Notes: generated from the letters alone by a model not told the origin. DNA of 64,000 nucleotides from Streblospio benedicti (GCA_019095985.1 CM032666.1:8280963-8344962), one strand, 5' to 3'; shown: positions 22,936-34,663, counted from the first letter of the stretch. Numbers and translations: made by a program.

Positions 22936-23223
22936 TGACACCAACTTTGTACATTGAAGTAACTTAAATTTGTATCTTAACTTCTGTAATAAAGTTACCA
23001 ATTTAGGACTAAATTTATACTTGAACAGTAACACTGGCAACATTTGTAGTAGAATAGAATGAGAACATTGTGATATCATATAATTCAAATGGAATATAGC
23101 TTGAATCGGTGATTTAAGCCAATTTTGAAGTTCATGAGGGGGTGGGGGGTCACATCACCTGAAAGAACAGATATGAAAGAAACGTGGCTCAAAATGGTTC
23201 ATATATATTTTTTTCATTCAAAA

Positions 23224-23600
23224 CAAAGTAGCACTATAAACGATCTAAAAACCATTTCTGAGCACAATGTTTGCCGTCCATGCACTATAAGAATATTTCT
23301 GGCACATACTGATGCGATTTATTTCAACTCACATGGGCTGGTTTCTGCTGCTAAGTCTGCAATACATGACCACCCACCTTCAAAATTGAGGTCATCTGAT
23401 AGATAACGACGAATATAGTGGCTGTAAAGACGTAATTCAGGCAAAATATGAATGAGAATGTATCTCAAACTTGATACAAAACAGACTACACTAATCCCAT
23501 GCTTTTTAAAACCACATAAGTGGCCAAAATCACAAAAGTCGTGGTACGCTGTGATAAGCAGTTTTTGTGAGCGCTACAAACCAGTTTTCGTGAGTAAATT
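23224..23600. repeat. Interspersed repeat related to the fold-back element at 50.4-51.2 kb
   Basis: GAGCACAATGTTTGCCGTCC..., GGTTTCTGCTGCTAAGTCTGC and TGGTACGCTGTGATAAGCAG match 50447-50790 in order, with many substitutions. Confidence 0.7.
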
Positions 23601-24169
23601 GAATAGATGTAAGGTATTTTGATTATGTTTCATCTTTCGGATATGTAGGTTGAAAACATTGGTTTTAAAGATCTTTGGGTGCTTTAGTGCACAGATGATA
23701 AAAGCTGATAGAGACAGTAATAGAAAGATCCGAACTCTGACCATAATACGGATCCTTGGCATGGGCAACTCACAAACAAAAGTACGTGCTACTTTGTTGG
23801 CAGTCACATGGTTACTGATGATTTTTATTTCCATTATTTTCTATCTATAGGTGAAAATCATGGTAATTGACAAATCCTCTGCAAGAAGGATAATCTAAGC
23901 AAATGTAGGCCAATGCGACTCACAATAGAATATTGTTTACAAGGAATGTATTACATGATATTATTTGGCTGCTTTGTACATTGTGGGAAATATTATCAAC
24001 ATAGCATGGATAATTAAGTGGGAAATCAACCAAAAACCTTGCCCTCCATTTTGCCTATGTTTCTGTAACCGTGCAAACTTCACACTGTTAAGTCAGAATT
24101 ATTATTTTCCAACTGCATTGTTCACCATTATGGGTATTATTAGGCTTAATCATCAATGGCTTTAAACGC
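23601..24169. other. No gene recognised
   Basis: Unique AT-rich sequence. Short open frames have no family signature. Confidence 0.5.
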
Positions 24170-24480
24170 TACTTTCGAGGCAATATATTAGAAAGCACCT
24201 ATGTAGCTTTCAAACTTTCACAAGGTTTTCCTCAGTCTGCCCCGAATCCGCCTATTTGTCACAAGATCATGGTGTATGGTCGTCGGGAGGATGTTGTTGT
24301 ATAGACCACCCAGTTTGAGGTGTGGTTTGAGGGGACAGATGTATACTGCCTCACAGATCTTCCATTCAAAGGTGGTGGCCTCACCATCCAGGATCTTGAC
24401 ATCGTCCAAGTTGATGTCTATCTGTCTGATTGGTGGAGGTGGATTGATACATGTGATGAATTGCTACTTGGTCTCCTGGG
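24170..24480 (-). mobile_element. Possible Penelope-like retroelement C-terminal scrap
   Basis: On the minus strand it reads ...VKILDGEATTFEWKICEAVY... then GGLYNNILPTTIHHDL. 'hLD.E....W..KI.EA.YI......N..GLYN' resembles the C-terminal (GIY-YIG end) region of Penelope-like and similar retroelements. It is short and no RT is nearby. It could also be another retroelement's tail. Confidence 0.4.
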
Positions 24481-24487
24481 ATCAGCT

Positions 24488-24575
24488 CTATAGTCCCCCG
24501 TCTCATAGGTCCCCCGTCTAATTGGTCCCCCATCTCATTGGTCCTCCGTCTCATTGGTCCCACGTCTCATTGCCC
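24488..24575. repeat. Minisatellite, about five 17-18 bp units
   Basis: Units of the form GGTCCCCCGTCTCATT repeat head to tail with one or two substitutions each. Confidence 0.85.
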
Positions 24576-26157
24576 CCACCCCATCATATTGATCTTATTG
24601 GGATACTATTATAAGATTTCAGGTGTGTATCTATGTACATGCCGAGGAGAGCTATGTGTGAAGAGGGTTAAGTGTCAAGTTGTCACAGCACCCCACCCCC
24701 CACCCCCAAAAAAAGGAAAAGAAAAAAGGAATGCTAGGAGGAGTATAAGAGGGATGTTTTAATTGATAGGAGCAACAGGAGATCGTGTGGAAGAATGCGT
24801 ATTGGAATAAGGAGTAATTATAGTGTTAGGAGTTGGAAGTAAAATTTAAGTAAATGAAAATGATGTACATTGGCCATTTATCTATTCATGCTTCGCTCAA
24901 ACTGTTGACGATCAAAGTTCACGAGAAATTATGTTGTGTTTAAGTCAGCTTAAACCCCCACCACCCCCACCACATTTACCCTCATATCAACTGGTCAAGG
25001 CGGGTGGTCCTGATCAGGAACAGCAAAATGGTGTACAATCACGCACAATCTTGTGTACATCTTAGAGCTAGGAAGACCAGGTTTTCTGCAGACATCAAGT
25101 AAGTCACTCAAAAACTTTCAAAACTTCAAACTGAAGAGGTTTAGAATTGATGTTTTTGTAAGTACAATGGAGGTGGCAAGTAGTCCAGAGGCATCCGCAG
25201 ATGATAAGTGCGTGCACACACACGTCATGTATGTTTTAATGTGAAACAAACAACCACACCAGTACCCGCTCATTGAAGAGCATTGAAGGCCACTGGCAGA
25301 TCCAGGTTTTCAGAAAAGTAGGGGCGCCCTTTGGGGATCTCATTTGTTTTGTACTTCCAATCGAACGCAAACATGCCAAAATCCTACGAAAATAAGGTAT
25401 TTGTGTGGGGGGAAAGTGTGTGTGTGAGCGGTGTGTGTGTGGGGGGGGGGGGGCATCCTGGATCTGATTATGAAGCCAGCACCCATATCAGCATCTATAG
25501 CTAGCTATAGGCGCTGATCATTCTCTGAGCTTAAACTGAGTTATGTGGTTTTTAAAACCAGTCATGATCTAATGTTCATTATGGCAACACAGGCAATTCC
25601 TTAGATACGTAAGTACTTTGAACTAGCGCAGTGCTCTAATGGCTACTCTATATAATATGATGACAAAATGTTGATACAACAGTTACGGATGTAGTCCAGT
25701 ATTGTTTAGTAATATAGAATACAAGTGCCCATATGTGTGTAAAAGCAGCGTTAATTGTGGGCATGGGTGATACTATGTAATGTTGGCTCTGACCACTTTT
25801 GTTAGTATATACAAATGAATAATAAATGATATTGGCACACTTCATTATACTGCCAATTTAGCACCTTCCAAGATAGGAAAGTTCTTATACCACAATATAG
25901 CATCTTTTGTAATGAGCAAGAAGTCAAGCAACAGATAAAGCTATGGATTTCTGAGCTTGGGTGTAGTATACTTGGCCCAGACGGAGAACTGCCTGGATTG
26001 ACTCCGACTTGAAGCTCCTATAAATGTATCTCAATTAAGTCATTGATTACTTAAAATGCACTTGGCATCTAATGTGCAAAATCTATGGGATAAAAAATTA
26101 GTGTCTATGGTAATGGGAGCATAATGCTCTCCATGGCACAGATATTCTCACACACTT
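24576..26157. other. No gene recognised
   Basis: Non-coding. It includes a GT/G-rich run at 25405-25453 and an AC run near 25213. No RNA gene seen. Confidence 0.5.
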
Positions 26158-26333
26158 CAGTAGAACATCCCTTTTAAGGCTGCCCAAGGACTGGCGTCAA
26201 GTGGTTTAATATTGGGGTGGTCTCTTAAGGGACGTTTGCAATGGTCCTCTTTATGAAGCCTTGGGACTGTTAAAAATCATCTTATAATAGAGGTGGCATA
26301 GTTATAGAGGTGGTCTTGATTGAAGGTTCTAAT
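26158..26333. mobile_element. Degenerate pogo/Tigger-like MITE copy
   Basis: Begins CAGTAGAACATCCC and ends GAAGGTTCTAATG. The inner 'GGTGGTCT...' blocks of the family are still visible. Confidence 0.55.
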
Positions 26334-26854
26334 GTACACATAGCCCAATTGGCAAAGTGGTGGTAATCCCTTGTATTTGAACCCATATGACGCCTTTGGC
26401 GTCTTTATGACCTAACGCTACACCACACGACGCTGTCATGGCTGCTGCTGTCTGCTATTTTTGTTATAAAACCGCTAATTAGCAACCATCAGGATCATCT
26501 TGACAATGAAAAACATATTCGTGCAAAACTACAAAGTACCATGAACGATCTCCTGTAGTCAGATGGCGTCCATGGCTCTTCCACAGTCGGTTGCGTATAT
26601 ATGCTAGCAGAAAGACCCCCCGACTTTGACTATTTTTTTTTGGCAGCCAAATCTCAGGTGGTCTTAATAAAGGCTCTACGATACCAGATCAGCATTATAA
26701 GAACGATGCAGGGTAGGAAATTGAGATCTGCCCTCACTGGTCTGCCTGGCGGTCCCGCACCACTCTACGTGATGAGACCGCTATGATAGAGAAGGATACG
26801 GACAGACGGCGGCCGCACCTCTCACAGTGTAGAGACTTACCAAAGATGAGGAGT
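26334..26854. other. No gene recognised
   Basis: Unique sequence without a coding signal. Confidence 0.5.
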
Positions 26855-27070
26855 GTAGTAGAACCTCTCTTTTAGGACCATCTTTGTGACAAGTGCTAGG
26901 TGGTCTCACTAGAGAGGTGGTCTCTACACAGAGGTTCATTTTGGTAGCTTAACGGAGGTTTGGGACCGTGTGTTAGGGACCCCCTTATAGAGGTGGTCTC
27001 AACGGAGAGGTGGTCTCATTAGAGAGGTGGTCTCAACAGAGAGGTGGCCTTAATTGGAGGCTCTACTGTA
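26855..27070. mobile_element. Pogo/Tigger-like MITE copy
   Basis: Starts TAGTAGAACCTCTC, ends GAGGCTCTACTGTA. The inner GAGGTGGTCTC unit is tripled near 26990-27050. Confidence 0.75.
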
Positions 27071-27086
27071 ACACCCTAACCCAAAC

Positions 27087-27113
27087 CGCCGCCGCCGCCG
27101 CCGCCGCCGCCGC
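27087..27113. repeat. GCC trinucleotide repeat
   Basis: About nine consecutive GCC units directly after the MITE. Confidence 0.9.
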
Positions 27114-27559
27114 TGTGGACGGTTCGGTGTTACCAGGCTGCTGGTCCTCAATTGTCGTTTGCTGACAAGTGGCTTAGCATCGGGATCAGGGCCGGCCAGG
27201 CTGTCACCGCTCCACACACAGCTTGGTAACTGTGTTCTACACTGACGGTGGTGCGCTAACAATGTGGATATTCTGTGGTCGGATTTGCAGGACATTTGGC
27301 TGCTGCTGAGAAGGTAGGGTGTTTTTTTTTATTGCATGTGGTAGAATGTCCTTAATGGCCTGGGTGTTGTCATTGTTGTTTTTGTCTAAGTGAGGAGGCT
27401 TTGTTAAGAGAGTATCGAAGCTATTGTATTGCCGCTGTCTGAGTGTTCTTGGCCCCCTAGTTGCAATGAGGTGATTGTATCTGCTCGCGACAGTACAATA
27501 CAATACAATGATATTTTGAGAGTGCAAATCCGAATTAAATGTTCGTGCTCGGGACTTGT

Positions 27560-27690
27560 CGGCCTCCTTACGCAAATGGTTCTCTGAGTGGACTTTATAA
27601 GTGGTAAAAGTCTCGGATTATCTGGTGGACAGAGGGAGTTTATTCCATAATTTAGGCGCTGCCATCTTAAATGCTCTATGACCATAAGAC
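27560..27690 (-). mobile_element. LINE (CR1/L2-like) ORF2 C-terminal scrap
   Basis: Minus strand reads HRAFKMAAPKLWNKLPLSTR, an in-frame stop, then SETFTTYKVHSENHLRKE. '.RAF..AAP.LWN.LP...R...S...FK..L..HL' is the usual end of CR1/L2-like ORF2 proteins. Host gene unlikely. Confidence 0.65.
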
Positions 27691-28845
27691 TTGGTTGTTG
27701 ATTTAAATTCCTTGAACAATAGGTTATTTGATGACCACAGTAAGCTAGGATGTTAGTATAGCAGTATGTTATGTGTGGTATATAAGTAACAGAATAAGTG
27801 GCTCATTTAGACCTTAGATGCTGAAGTCAGGAGTTTACAATATAAGACTGCGTGGGAAACTATGGGCAAAGTTTGCCTCATCTTTTGGACATTTTCTCAG
27901 ATGTCAGACGAGCTTTTGAACAGTATACGATGAAATAACTTTCAAATACAGAGAGGACAATAAGCCGAAAGTACCAACACTTCCCACCGAGTGGCGCATC
28001 CTCGCGCACAAGGGAGTGCTTTTTTGTAGCATTTACTCGAATTGACGCTTATCTTATTTACTTATCTATTTCAGAAGTTAAAAAAGAATAAATGAATAAA
28101 TAAATAAATCCATGCATAGACAATAGAAACAATACAACAAATACGTCTACTTACAGGTAGTTAAAAATTGTACAAATGAATTCACACATCTTTTTATGTC
28201 TAGAATTGAAACTATGAAATTTGACACTTATGTAAATATTTCTAACTAATAAGTTATCACAGGCAGAAACGCTACTTTTAAAAAGCCCTGAGCTTTCCTA
28301 AAAAATACAATAAAATAATTCATACGATTACCTACATAGAATTGGGACATGCTACAATCTCTACTGAGTTTAGAAAAGCTTCTAGAAATAATGTTGTAGC
28401 CTTGATATATTTTCATGTCCCCTGTAACAAAAGATATGAACATTCCATTTGTGTGTTCCAATTTATATAAACTCAGCTTGTGCTGATGTTTCCAATGAAT
28501 GACGTGTCAGTCTAACGGATTCTTCACAAATGACATCACCTGATTTTTGGCTTTTTAAAACCCCCTTTCCCCTTTCGTCAACTTTGCTCCCCGCCCCCTC
28601 TAGCTGGTAAGCTGACATTATCTTTGCCTCCTTGTTTTAACTGTGCAGTTGTATAGATACATTTGAATATCTATGTCAATAATTTAGACATACTTTTACG
28701 AATATATTTAGGACATAAAGCAACCATGTAAATGTGATTTCAACTGTGACATCACCCAAGTGCTACCCCCTGTGAACTTTCATCATCTTTCGCCACACTC
28801 CACTCTCCCCCCCCCCCCCTTCTGCTGGGGTGATGTCATTTGTAG
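27691..28845. other. No gene recognised
   Basis: AT-rich, with an AATA-type run at 28087-28110. Nothing coding. Confidence 0.5.
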
Positions 28846-29180
28846 GTGGGAAACCCATAGCAACGCACGGCGGCCCTACGGCCGCCGTACGACAAATTTG
28901 CCGTACAGCGACCATAAACCCACAGTATATCATCATATCAGTTGGCGTACGTCCTTTTTATAGCCTCTGCTTGATACCTATTTGATACCTGTCTAATACC
29001 TATGCGCCAGTAAGAGGTTTGCCAACGAGAGAACTCTATTACGCGAAGGACACGTTGCCGTACGGCAACCATACGGGACCCTTGTCAATTGCCCCGGGCG
29101 ATCGAGAAATCTGCCGTACGTCAGCCGTTTTTGTTCGCCGTACGGGAGCTGCTGTACGGCTGCGCTATGGGTTTTGCCAC
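28846..29180. mobile_element. GC-rich MITE with GTGG..AAACCCATAGC termini
   Basis: Left end GTGGGAAACCCATAGC pairs with right end GCTATGGGTTTTGCCAC. The interior is dense in self-complementary GCCGTACGG and CCGTACGGC strings. No coding capacity. Confidence 0.75.
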
Positions 29181-29464
29181 TGACTGTATGGAAGATTTAC
29201 ATGACCCAAAGCTGTGCTAAAGACCTTGAAGGTCGGGACGGGCTCTTGGAGGCTCAAACGTGACTGATGCTCCGTGCACTGGGGGAGTGGGCCAGGCAAG
29301 GTGCGCAGAGTTACACACACTGATGGTGTAAGTAACTATTCCCCCCAATCAGCAGTTCATTCTCCATTCTGATTGGTTAAGAGCCGTAGGAGATCGGTTA
29401 TCTCGCTACTCTGTGAATGGTAAACACATCAAGTTAAATAATTCGGTTAAACTGGGGAGACAAT

Positions 29465-30143
29465 AAGGCAATGGTGTGTTTTAGTGTGGAGATAACACTA
29501 GCTATGCACTTGTGGTGTCTAAAGCGAGGGGCACATTCCACCTTGCGGCGGTGGTCACCGCAAGGCGTGTTGAGGTCTGCGGCGTCTACGGCGTTTTCCG
29601 CATGCATTGACAAAAGTACAATTGTGGGCACATACGCACGGGCCCCGTGCGTTAGGAATGCGTCGAGACAGAATAGACAGCATAGAACGTGCGATGTACT
29701 CGCGTACAACTTACGCTCTACGCACCGTGTGATTACAAAAGTACCGGATCCGCACGTTCATGGTACAGGGAACGCACGGCCCCAGTACTGTGTCTGTGCC
29801 GACAACGTGCGGTTAAATCCTCTGCGTTTCACGTAAGGTCTCCGCACTGCCTCCGTACCGTTAGGCCATGACGCAGGGTGGTCGTAGAAGAAGTTTGGCA
29901 GGCCAAGCTTCTTCTACGGCCACCGTACTGCCTTGAAAAAAACGTACGTTTACCGCACTGTACACTCACGGATCGTTACGATTTCTATGCGTTTTTGGTC
30001 GTAGACTGGCTGTAGACCCACCTTGCGGTGGAATGTGCCCCTCGCTTTAGCTTGCTCTTGTTGTCTAACGCTCACTCGAGCAGGCTTAGACACCACTCGT
30101 GCAAGCTAGTGTTATCTCCACACTAAAACAGACCATTACCCTT
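29465..30143. mobile_element. Outer inverted-repeat element (arms about 60 bp)
   Basis: Left arm AAGGCAATGGTGTGTTTTAG...GTGGAGATAACACTAGC (29465-29520) pairs with the right arm ending CTAAAACAGACCATTACCCTT (30076-30143). The centre is filled by another inverted-repeat element. Confidence 0.75.
29519..30050. mobile_element. Inner MITE nested in the 29.5-30.1 kb element
   Basis: Left CTAAAGCGAGGGGCACATTC and right GAATGTGCCCCTCGCTTTAG are exact inverted partners, and CACCTTGCGG continues the arms. GC-rich interior. The open frames inside are by-products of this composition. Confidence 0.85.
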
Positions 30144-30791
30144 ATAATTTCTTATGATTTAAGTTTGAAAAGTGGACTCATTAGAAATAGCGTTAAACTG
30201 TGTCATATTGTCCAAGATATGAAACTGGAGATTTTTCACAAGGCGTAATCCTGTAAGGGATGTCTATATTTCTTAAATAGAGAGGATTCTGAATGTACAT
30301 TATTTGCGACTATTGGGGGAACTGTAGTGCTTATATAGGAATCACATAGCAAACTTTACATTACATTATTTCTGTGAGCCACAAATATTTATCAGCAGCG
30401 TAATTTGAGACAGACACAGAGAGAAGAATAGAATTGATATGTGTAATAATTCAGTGTTCCTATTATGACCTGTGAGAAGGATGCTATAATCTATACTATA
30501 GCATCCTTGCCACCAGATTCATACTTTGCTATTCAAATCACAAGAACATTGTGACACGATTTAATTTTCTCACAGAACTGAAGCATATGGACATACGGGC
30601 ACCGTGTAGGGCGTTTTATCATTCTTTTTCATGTAATTTCATTGGTTATCATGATCCAGAAGTATCCGATAACCAGGAGAGGGTCATCACCTCTGTTCAA
30701 AGAGGGGTGATACCATGATTGTACTAAGTCAGACTACTTTTTCACATTTATAAAACTGTGTTGTAATTGTTTGGAAAAGAATAATAATAAC

Positions 30792-30920
30792 AAAACCAGG
30801 TTCGTTGTGTAACATGAATTATTTTATCAGGATTTGTTCTTGTGGCGCATCAGGTTCGCTGTGATACGCGTCAAGAACTCACCTGATAAAATAATTCACA
30901 TTACAAACTCACCCGGTTTT
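30792..30920. repeat. Fold-back hairpin, about 40-bp arms
   Basis: Left AAAACCAGGTTCG...TGAATTATTTTATCAGG pairs with right CCTGATAAAATAATTCA...ACCCGGTTTT. A second, inner inversion surrounds TTCTTG...CAAGAA. Confidence 0.85.
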
Positions 30921-31549
30921 GTCTATAACAGCGCTTTTCTTGGTACGAATTTTCTATTCTGGCGATGAGGCTACTTTGCATACAGCCTGTCGATGACGTC
31001 ACATATAAAGTACTGAGTTATGATGTTTTATTTTGTTATTTAGGTGCACTCACTGCCCACATATTGTTAACATCGTAATATCTCACGGCTATGTACGCAG
31101 TTTATAGTTGGTATGAACAAGGACTTGTAAAGGCGGCAGTGTGAGTGATCAAGCCGTGAAACCAACGATGATATTCTAATAGTTGTACAATGAAGTTGAG
31201 TATTTCTACTGCTGTTTTATTCACAAACTGAAATTATTTAGAACTATGTTCAGGGGGTAAAGATTTTATGTTAATGGTGGTGATTTGGCAGGTTAAAGTT
31301 GAACTAGGCATACCAAAACAAGGGGACCATGTGTTTGGCCTTTTCAACACGATGATTCCCTGGTATTACAGGTTGATGAATTCGTAGAAGCATAAAGAAA
31401 TGACACTGAACTACTGGTATTTGGCATTCGTGTATTTTCCCTACACACCCTGGATATTTTAGAGAACAAGACATTTGTGAATAGAGCAATGCTAGGTGTG
31501 TGTTCTAACCTAATTTAACCGTTCTTTTCACCCATGTTGTTGGTCGCAT

Positions 31550-31800
31550 CAGCCGCTTGTTAAGGCGGCCTGTGTTTATCCCGTCCCCGCAGATCGGTCG
31601 CGGGATAAACACGGAAATGTCACCGCCGCCGCCGCCGGCAGCAGCAGCAGGTTTCTGCGCGCTAAGGTCGCGTTTAGCCGTTAATTGCGCATGCCGGAAG
31701 TGCGTGACGGCGCCATCTATAATGGAGCAGACGACAGTGGCCGAGTGTGTATCATGGGCCGATCGGAGGTGCTTGAACCATGAGTTCCAAATTTGATACA
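31550..31800. other. GC-rich island with CCG/CAG repeats
   Basis: CpG-rich patch with (CCG) then (CAG) runs at 31622-31651 and an inverted GTGTTTATCCCG / CGGGATAAACAC pair at 31570-31613. It could be a promoter island, but no adjoining exon was found. Confidence 0.4.
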
Positions 31801-32260
31801 CTGCTCATATACCTAGTGACCATCATCAGTGTCCAATTTTGACATGTTGCCAATCAAAGTGTTCTCTCCAGAAGGTCATTGGTGGCCAATTTGGGCATTT
31901 TTAGCTTGACACATCACTTCCGTATTTCATACAATATTATGGGACTGGTGACCACAACCTACAGTGAACTTTGGTCCTTTGCTAACTAAATGAGAAGCGT
32001 TCAGAGAGCACAGAATTGTGTTGCAGTTTCGACATTTTAGTTTTTTGCTACTTTCTTCAATACTATCAATACAATTTGAACCATGACCTCCAAATTTCAT
32101 TCTATGTTCACATATGTAGTGACAATCATAAATGGTTATCGTTGGCACTTTACCCAATTAAAGTATGCCGTTTTAGTTCCATATTCGACATTTTTTAATA
32201 GTATTAATGCCATTGAAGACAAAATCTTCAAACTTCGTTCACTGTTTACATTTATTGAGA
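31767..32260. repeat. Degenerate tandem repeat, unit about 310 bp
   Basis: TTGAACCATGA..TCCAAATTT and the following TAGTGAC.ATCAT recur at about 31767 and 32078. TTCGACATTTT recurs at about 32030 and 32175. Confidence 0.45.
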
Positions 32261-32410
32261 CCCTCATGAGGTTTAAATTTTGGCTATTTGCCAAGAAAAC
32301 TATAGGTTCCAGGGAGCAATTTCAAGTTTTTTTTAAATGCTTATGCAATATCATAATCGCCCATATGTCAGCGTTGTTCTAGCAACGCCGTGTTCTTTGA
32401 ACACTTTTGA

Positions 32411-32600
32411 TCTAGTTGTGAATTGTGAACTGTCTGTATTTAAGTGTGTGAAATGTGATGGAACCTATTATGGGTGTCTAGGGATATGCTCATATTAATA
32501 AATTACAAGGGCAGTGATTAGTGATCTGCCCTAAATCTTGAGCGTGAATTGTGAACTGTCTGTATTTAAGTGTGTAAAATGTGATGCAACCTATTCAGTT
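32411..32600. repeat. Direct repeat, unit about 130 bp
   Basis: GTGAATTGTGAACTGTCTG...TTTAAGTGTGT.AAATGTGATG.AACCTATT occurs at 32413 and 32543. Confidence 0.8.
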
Positions 32601-32746
32601 ATAAATCCTGATTATGAATGAAAGTCAATGAAATGGATTGGTGACTGATGATTTTGGGAAAAAATGTTTTTGAATGGATTTTCACCAATGCTATGTGCCA
32701 AGCTGAGAAAGGATCGGCTGCTGTGTGAGCATTCTCCAGAAAAGTA

Positions 32747-32927
32747 CAGTAGAACCTCCAATTAAGACCAACTCACTATTGAGATTACCTCTACATTAAA
32801 ACCACTTTTAACGGGTCCCAACCCTTCATAAACCTCTCAAAACGAACCCCTATATATAGAGACCACCTCCCCATTGAGACCACCTAACACTGGTCCCCAA
32901 GGTGGTCCTACCAGAGAGGTTCTGCTG
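32747..32927. mobile_element. Pogo/Tigger-like MITE copy
   Basis: CAGTAGAACCTCC ... GAGGTTCTGCTG flanked by TA on both sides. Confidence 0.8.
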
Positions 32928-33238
32928 TAATCTTTAACAGCGTCGCTGTTGTGGCTGCCACCTTGGACGGCGACGATGCTGTGTTATTGTTGTCGATGTG
33001 CCGGGCACGTACCCCCCCCCCCCCCCGGCCGCCAGCCGCCGCTCAGGAATCAATTAGTCCTGCTCATTAATGTTGCTCATGACATCGTCTTTATTGATCG
33101 CTGCCGAGGTGGACGGCTCTTGTAGCTTTTTGGAGATCAGCAAATCTCTCTATTGTCCACGGATTTCTATGTTATTTAAAACAGACTTCCTCCCCCCTCT
33201 CTCTCTATATATATATTTAGTCAACACAATTTGAATCT

Positions 33239-33413
33239 ACAGTAGAGCCTCTCTATTGGGACCACTGTTGGGACCAGTGTTAGGTGGTCTTATTATAGAG
33301 GTGGTCTCTACACAGAGGTTCATTTTGGCAGTTACTGTATATAGTACATACTACATAATATACAGTAGAACCTCTCTATGAGGCGGGCTTTACAGAGAGG
33401 TTCATGGGGAACA
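33239..33413. mobile_element. Two truncated pogo/Tigger-like MITE copies
   Basis: CAGTAGAGCCTCTC... at 33241-33330 and CAGTAGAACCTCTC... at 33363-33413. Both lack the far end. Confidence 0.65.
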
Positions 33414-33486
33414 ACATCTTATAGCTTCTTTTGGGATCAGCAAGTCTGTTATCCACAGATTTTAAAAGAATTTCTATATATATTCA

Positions 33487-33622
33487 AGAACAAGTTAACA
33501 CATATTTTCTCTGGATAATTTGTTGAAAACCAATTCCAAGCTTTCATCCATACTATGGACTTCTTCAGGATGTGATGTCATAACATAAATGATCCAGCGA
33601 AATATAGGTGTTAACTTGTTCT
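33487..33622. mobile_element. Small MITE with AGAACAAGTTAACAC termini
   Basis: AGAACAAGTTAACAC at the left is the exact inverse of GTGTTAACTTGTTCT at the right. Similarity continues for about 30 bp (TTTC.CTGGAT.ATTT). Confidence 0.8.
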
Positions 33623-33694
33623 ATAGTATTTAAAATATGGATAAATGAATTTACACAGTGACAGTTCTAAAAATAGTACATGGTATATAATATA

Positions 33695-33926
33695 CGGTAT
33701 AACCTCTTTATTAAGACCACATTGGGCCCAATCTCAGGATATCTCGATAGAGAGGTGACCTCTATAAAAAGTAAATAATAAAAGATGCGCCACAGAAAAG
33801 ATTTTGATCATATATTCCCTATACAGAGGTTTGTTTTGGTAACTTTATGAGGGTTTTGGACATGAAAAGGGGTCTTATTATAGATGTGGTCTTAATAAAG
33901 TGGTGTCTTAATTGGATGCTCTACTG
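33695..33926. mobile_element. Pogo/Tigger-like MITE copy (diverged)
   Basis: CGGTATAACCTCTTTATTAAG ... TTAATTGGATGCTCTACTG, TA on both sides. Confidence 0.7.
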
Positions 33927-34003
33927 TAGTTTATAAATGAGAACACACGGTAACACTTCTACAAACAAGCATTTGTGAACACCAAGTGGAACAGAACATA
34001 CTA

Positions 34004-34182
34004 CAGCAGAACCTCCAATTAAGACCACCTTCTGTTGAGACAACCCCTTTACTAAGATCACTTTTCACGGTCCCAAACCTTCGTAAAGCTACCAAAATGA
34101 ACCTCTGTATAGAGACCACCTCTCTATTGAGCCCACCTAACACTTGTTCTAAAGTGGTCCTAATAAAAGAGAGGCTCTACTG
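34004..34182. mobile_element. Pogo/Tigger-like MITE copy
   Basis: CAGCAGAACCTCC ... GAGGCTCTACTG between TA dinucleotides. Confidence 0.8.
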
Positions 34183-34552
34183 TATACTATTGAAAATCAT
34201 TCATAAACCACTGCTGTCTGGTAGATATTGATGTCAGAAAAATGCCATTCGAAGTGATTAAAAAAAGACAATATTTGAAACATTTCAACGCCATTAATAT
34301 TCATTTTAGATAAGGATTCAGAACTTTCTGCTTACAACATTGTCGATCAGATCAACTGAATGTGGCAAAATACATGCATACCGCATACATGCATAGTATT
34401 TGTTATTAACTTTACAATTTTTTCTTCTTTAAAAAGTGGTTCTTCTGTACTTGTCTTTAAGCGACGCAATGATCAAATACAATCAAACAAAATTTAACAA
34501 TTCTATGTATATGGTACACATGTATGGGCCTCATTTTATTTCTGGATCTTCT

Positions 34553-34663
34553 TTTATGCTGTGTGATATCACAATAGTAAAAATAGTAAAAATTCAAATT
34601 AATCAATTGTATCACAAATATCAAACACAAAACATTGCTACTGTGATATCACACAGCATTAAA
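34553..34663. repeat. Inverted-repeat element with GTGATATCAC cores
   Basis: TTTATGCTGTGTGATATCAC on the left pairs with GTGATATCACACAGCATTAAA on the right. Each arm also holds the palindrome GTGATATCAC. Confidence 0.8.

Larger units (their letters stand above)
19969..23223. repeat. Tandem segmental duplication, copy B
   Basis: Second copy of 16600-19748. Differences include extra blocks near 21430-21510 (the GGGATGTTTAATCC piece is doubled), a 14-15 base difference near 21100, a longer TA run near 22052, and longer G tracts at 22817-22930. Confidence 0.95.

Noticed and set aside
26340-26400. tRNA-like A box (TAGCCCAATTGGCAAAG)
   Set aside because: The downstream B box is poor and no cloverleaf can be drawn; not enough for a tRNA or SINE call.
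29471-29871. Plus- and minus-strand frames of 60-121 aa
   Set aside because: They lie inside a GC-rich inverted-repeat element and result from its composition.
31505-31801. Frames across the CCG/CAG-rich island
   Set aside because: Open only because of the trinucleotide repeats; no splice context or homology recognised.
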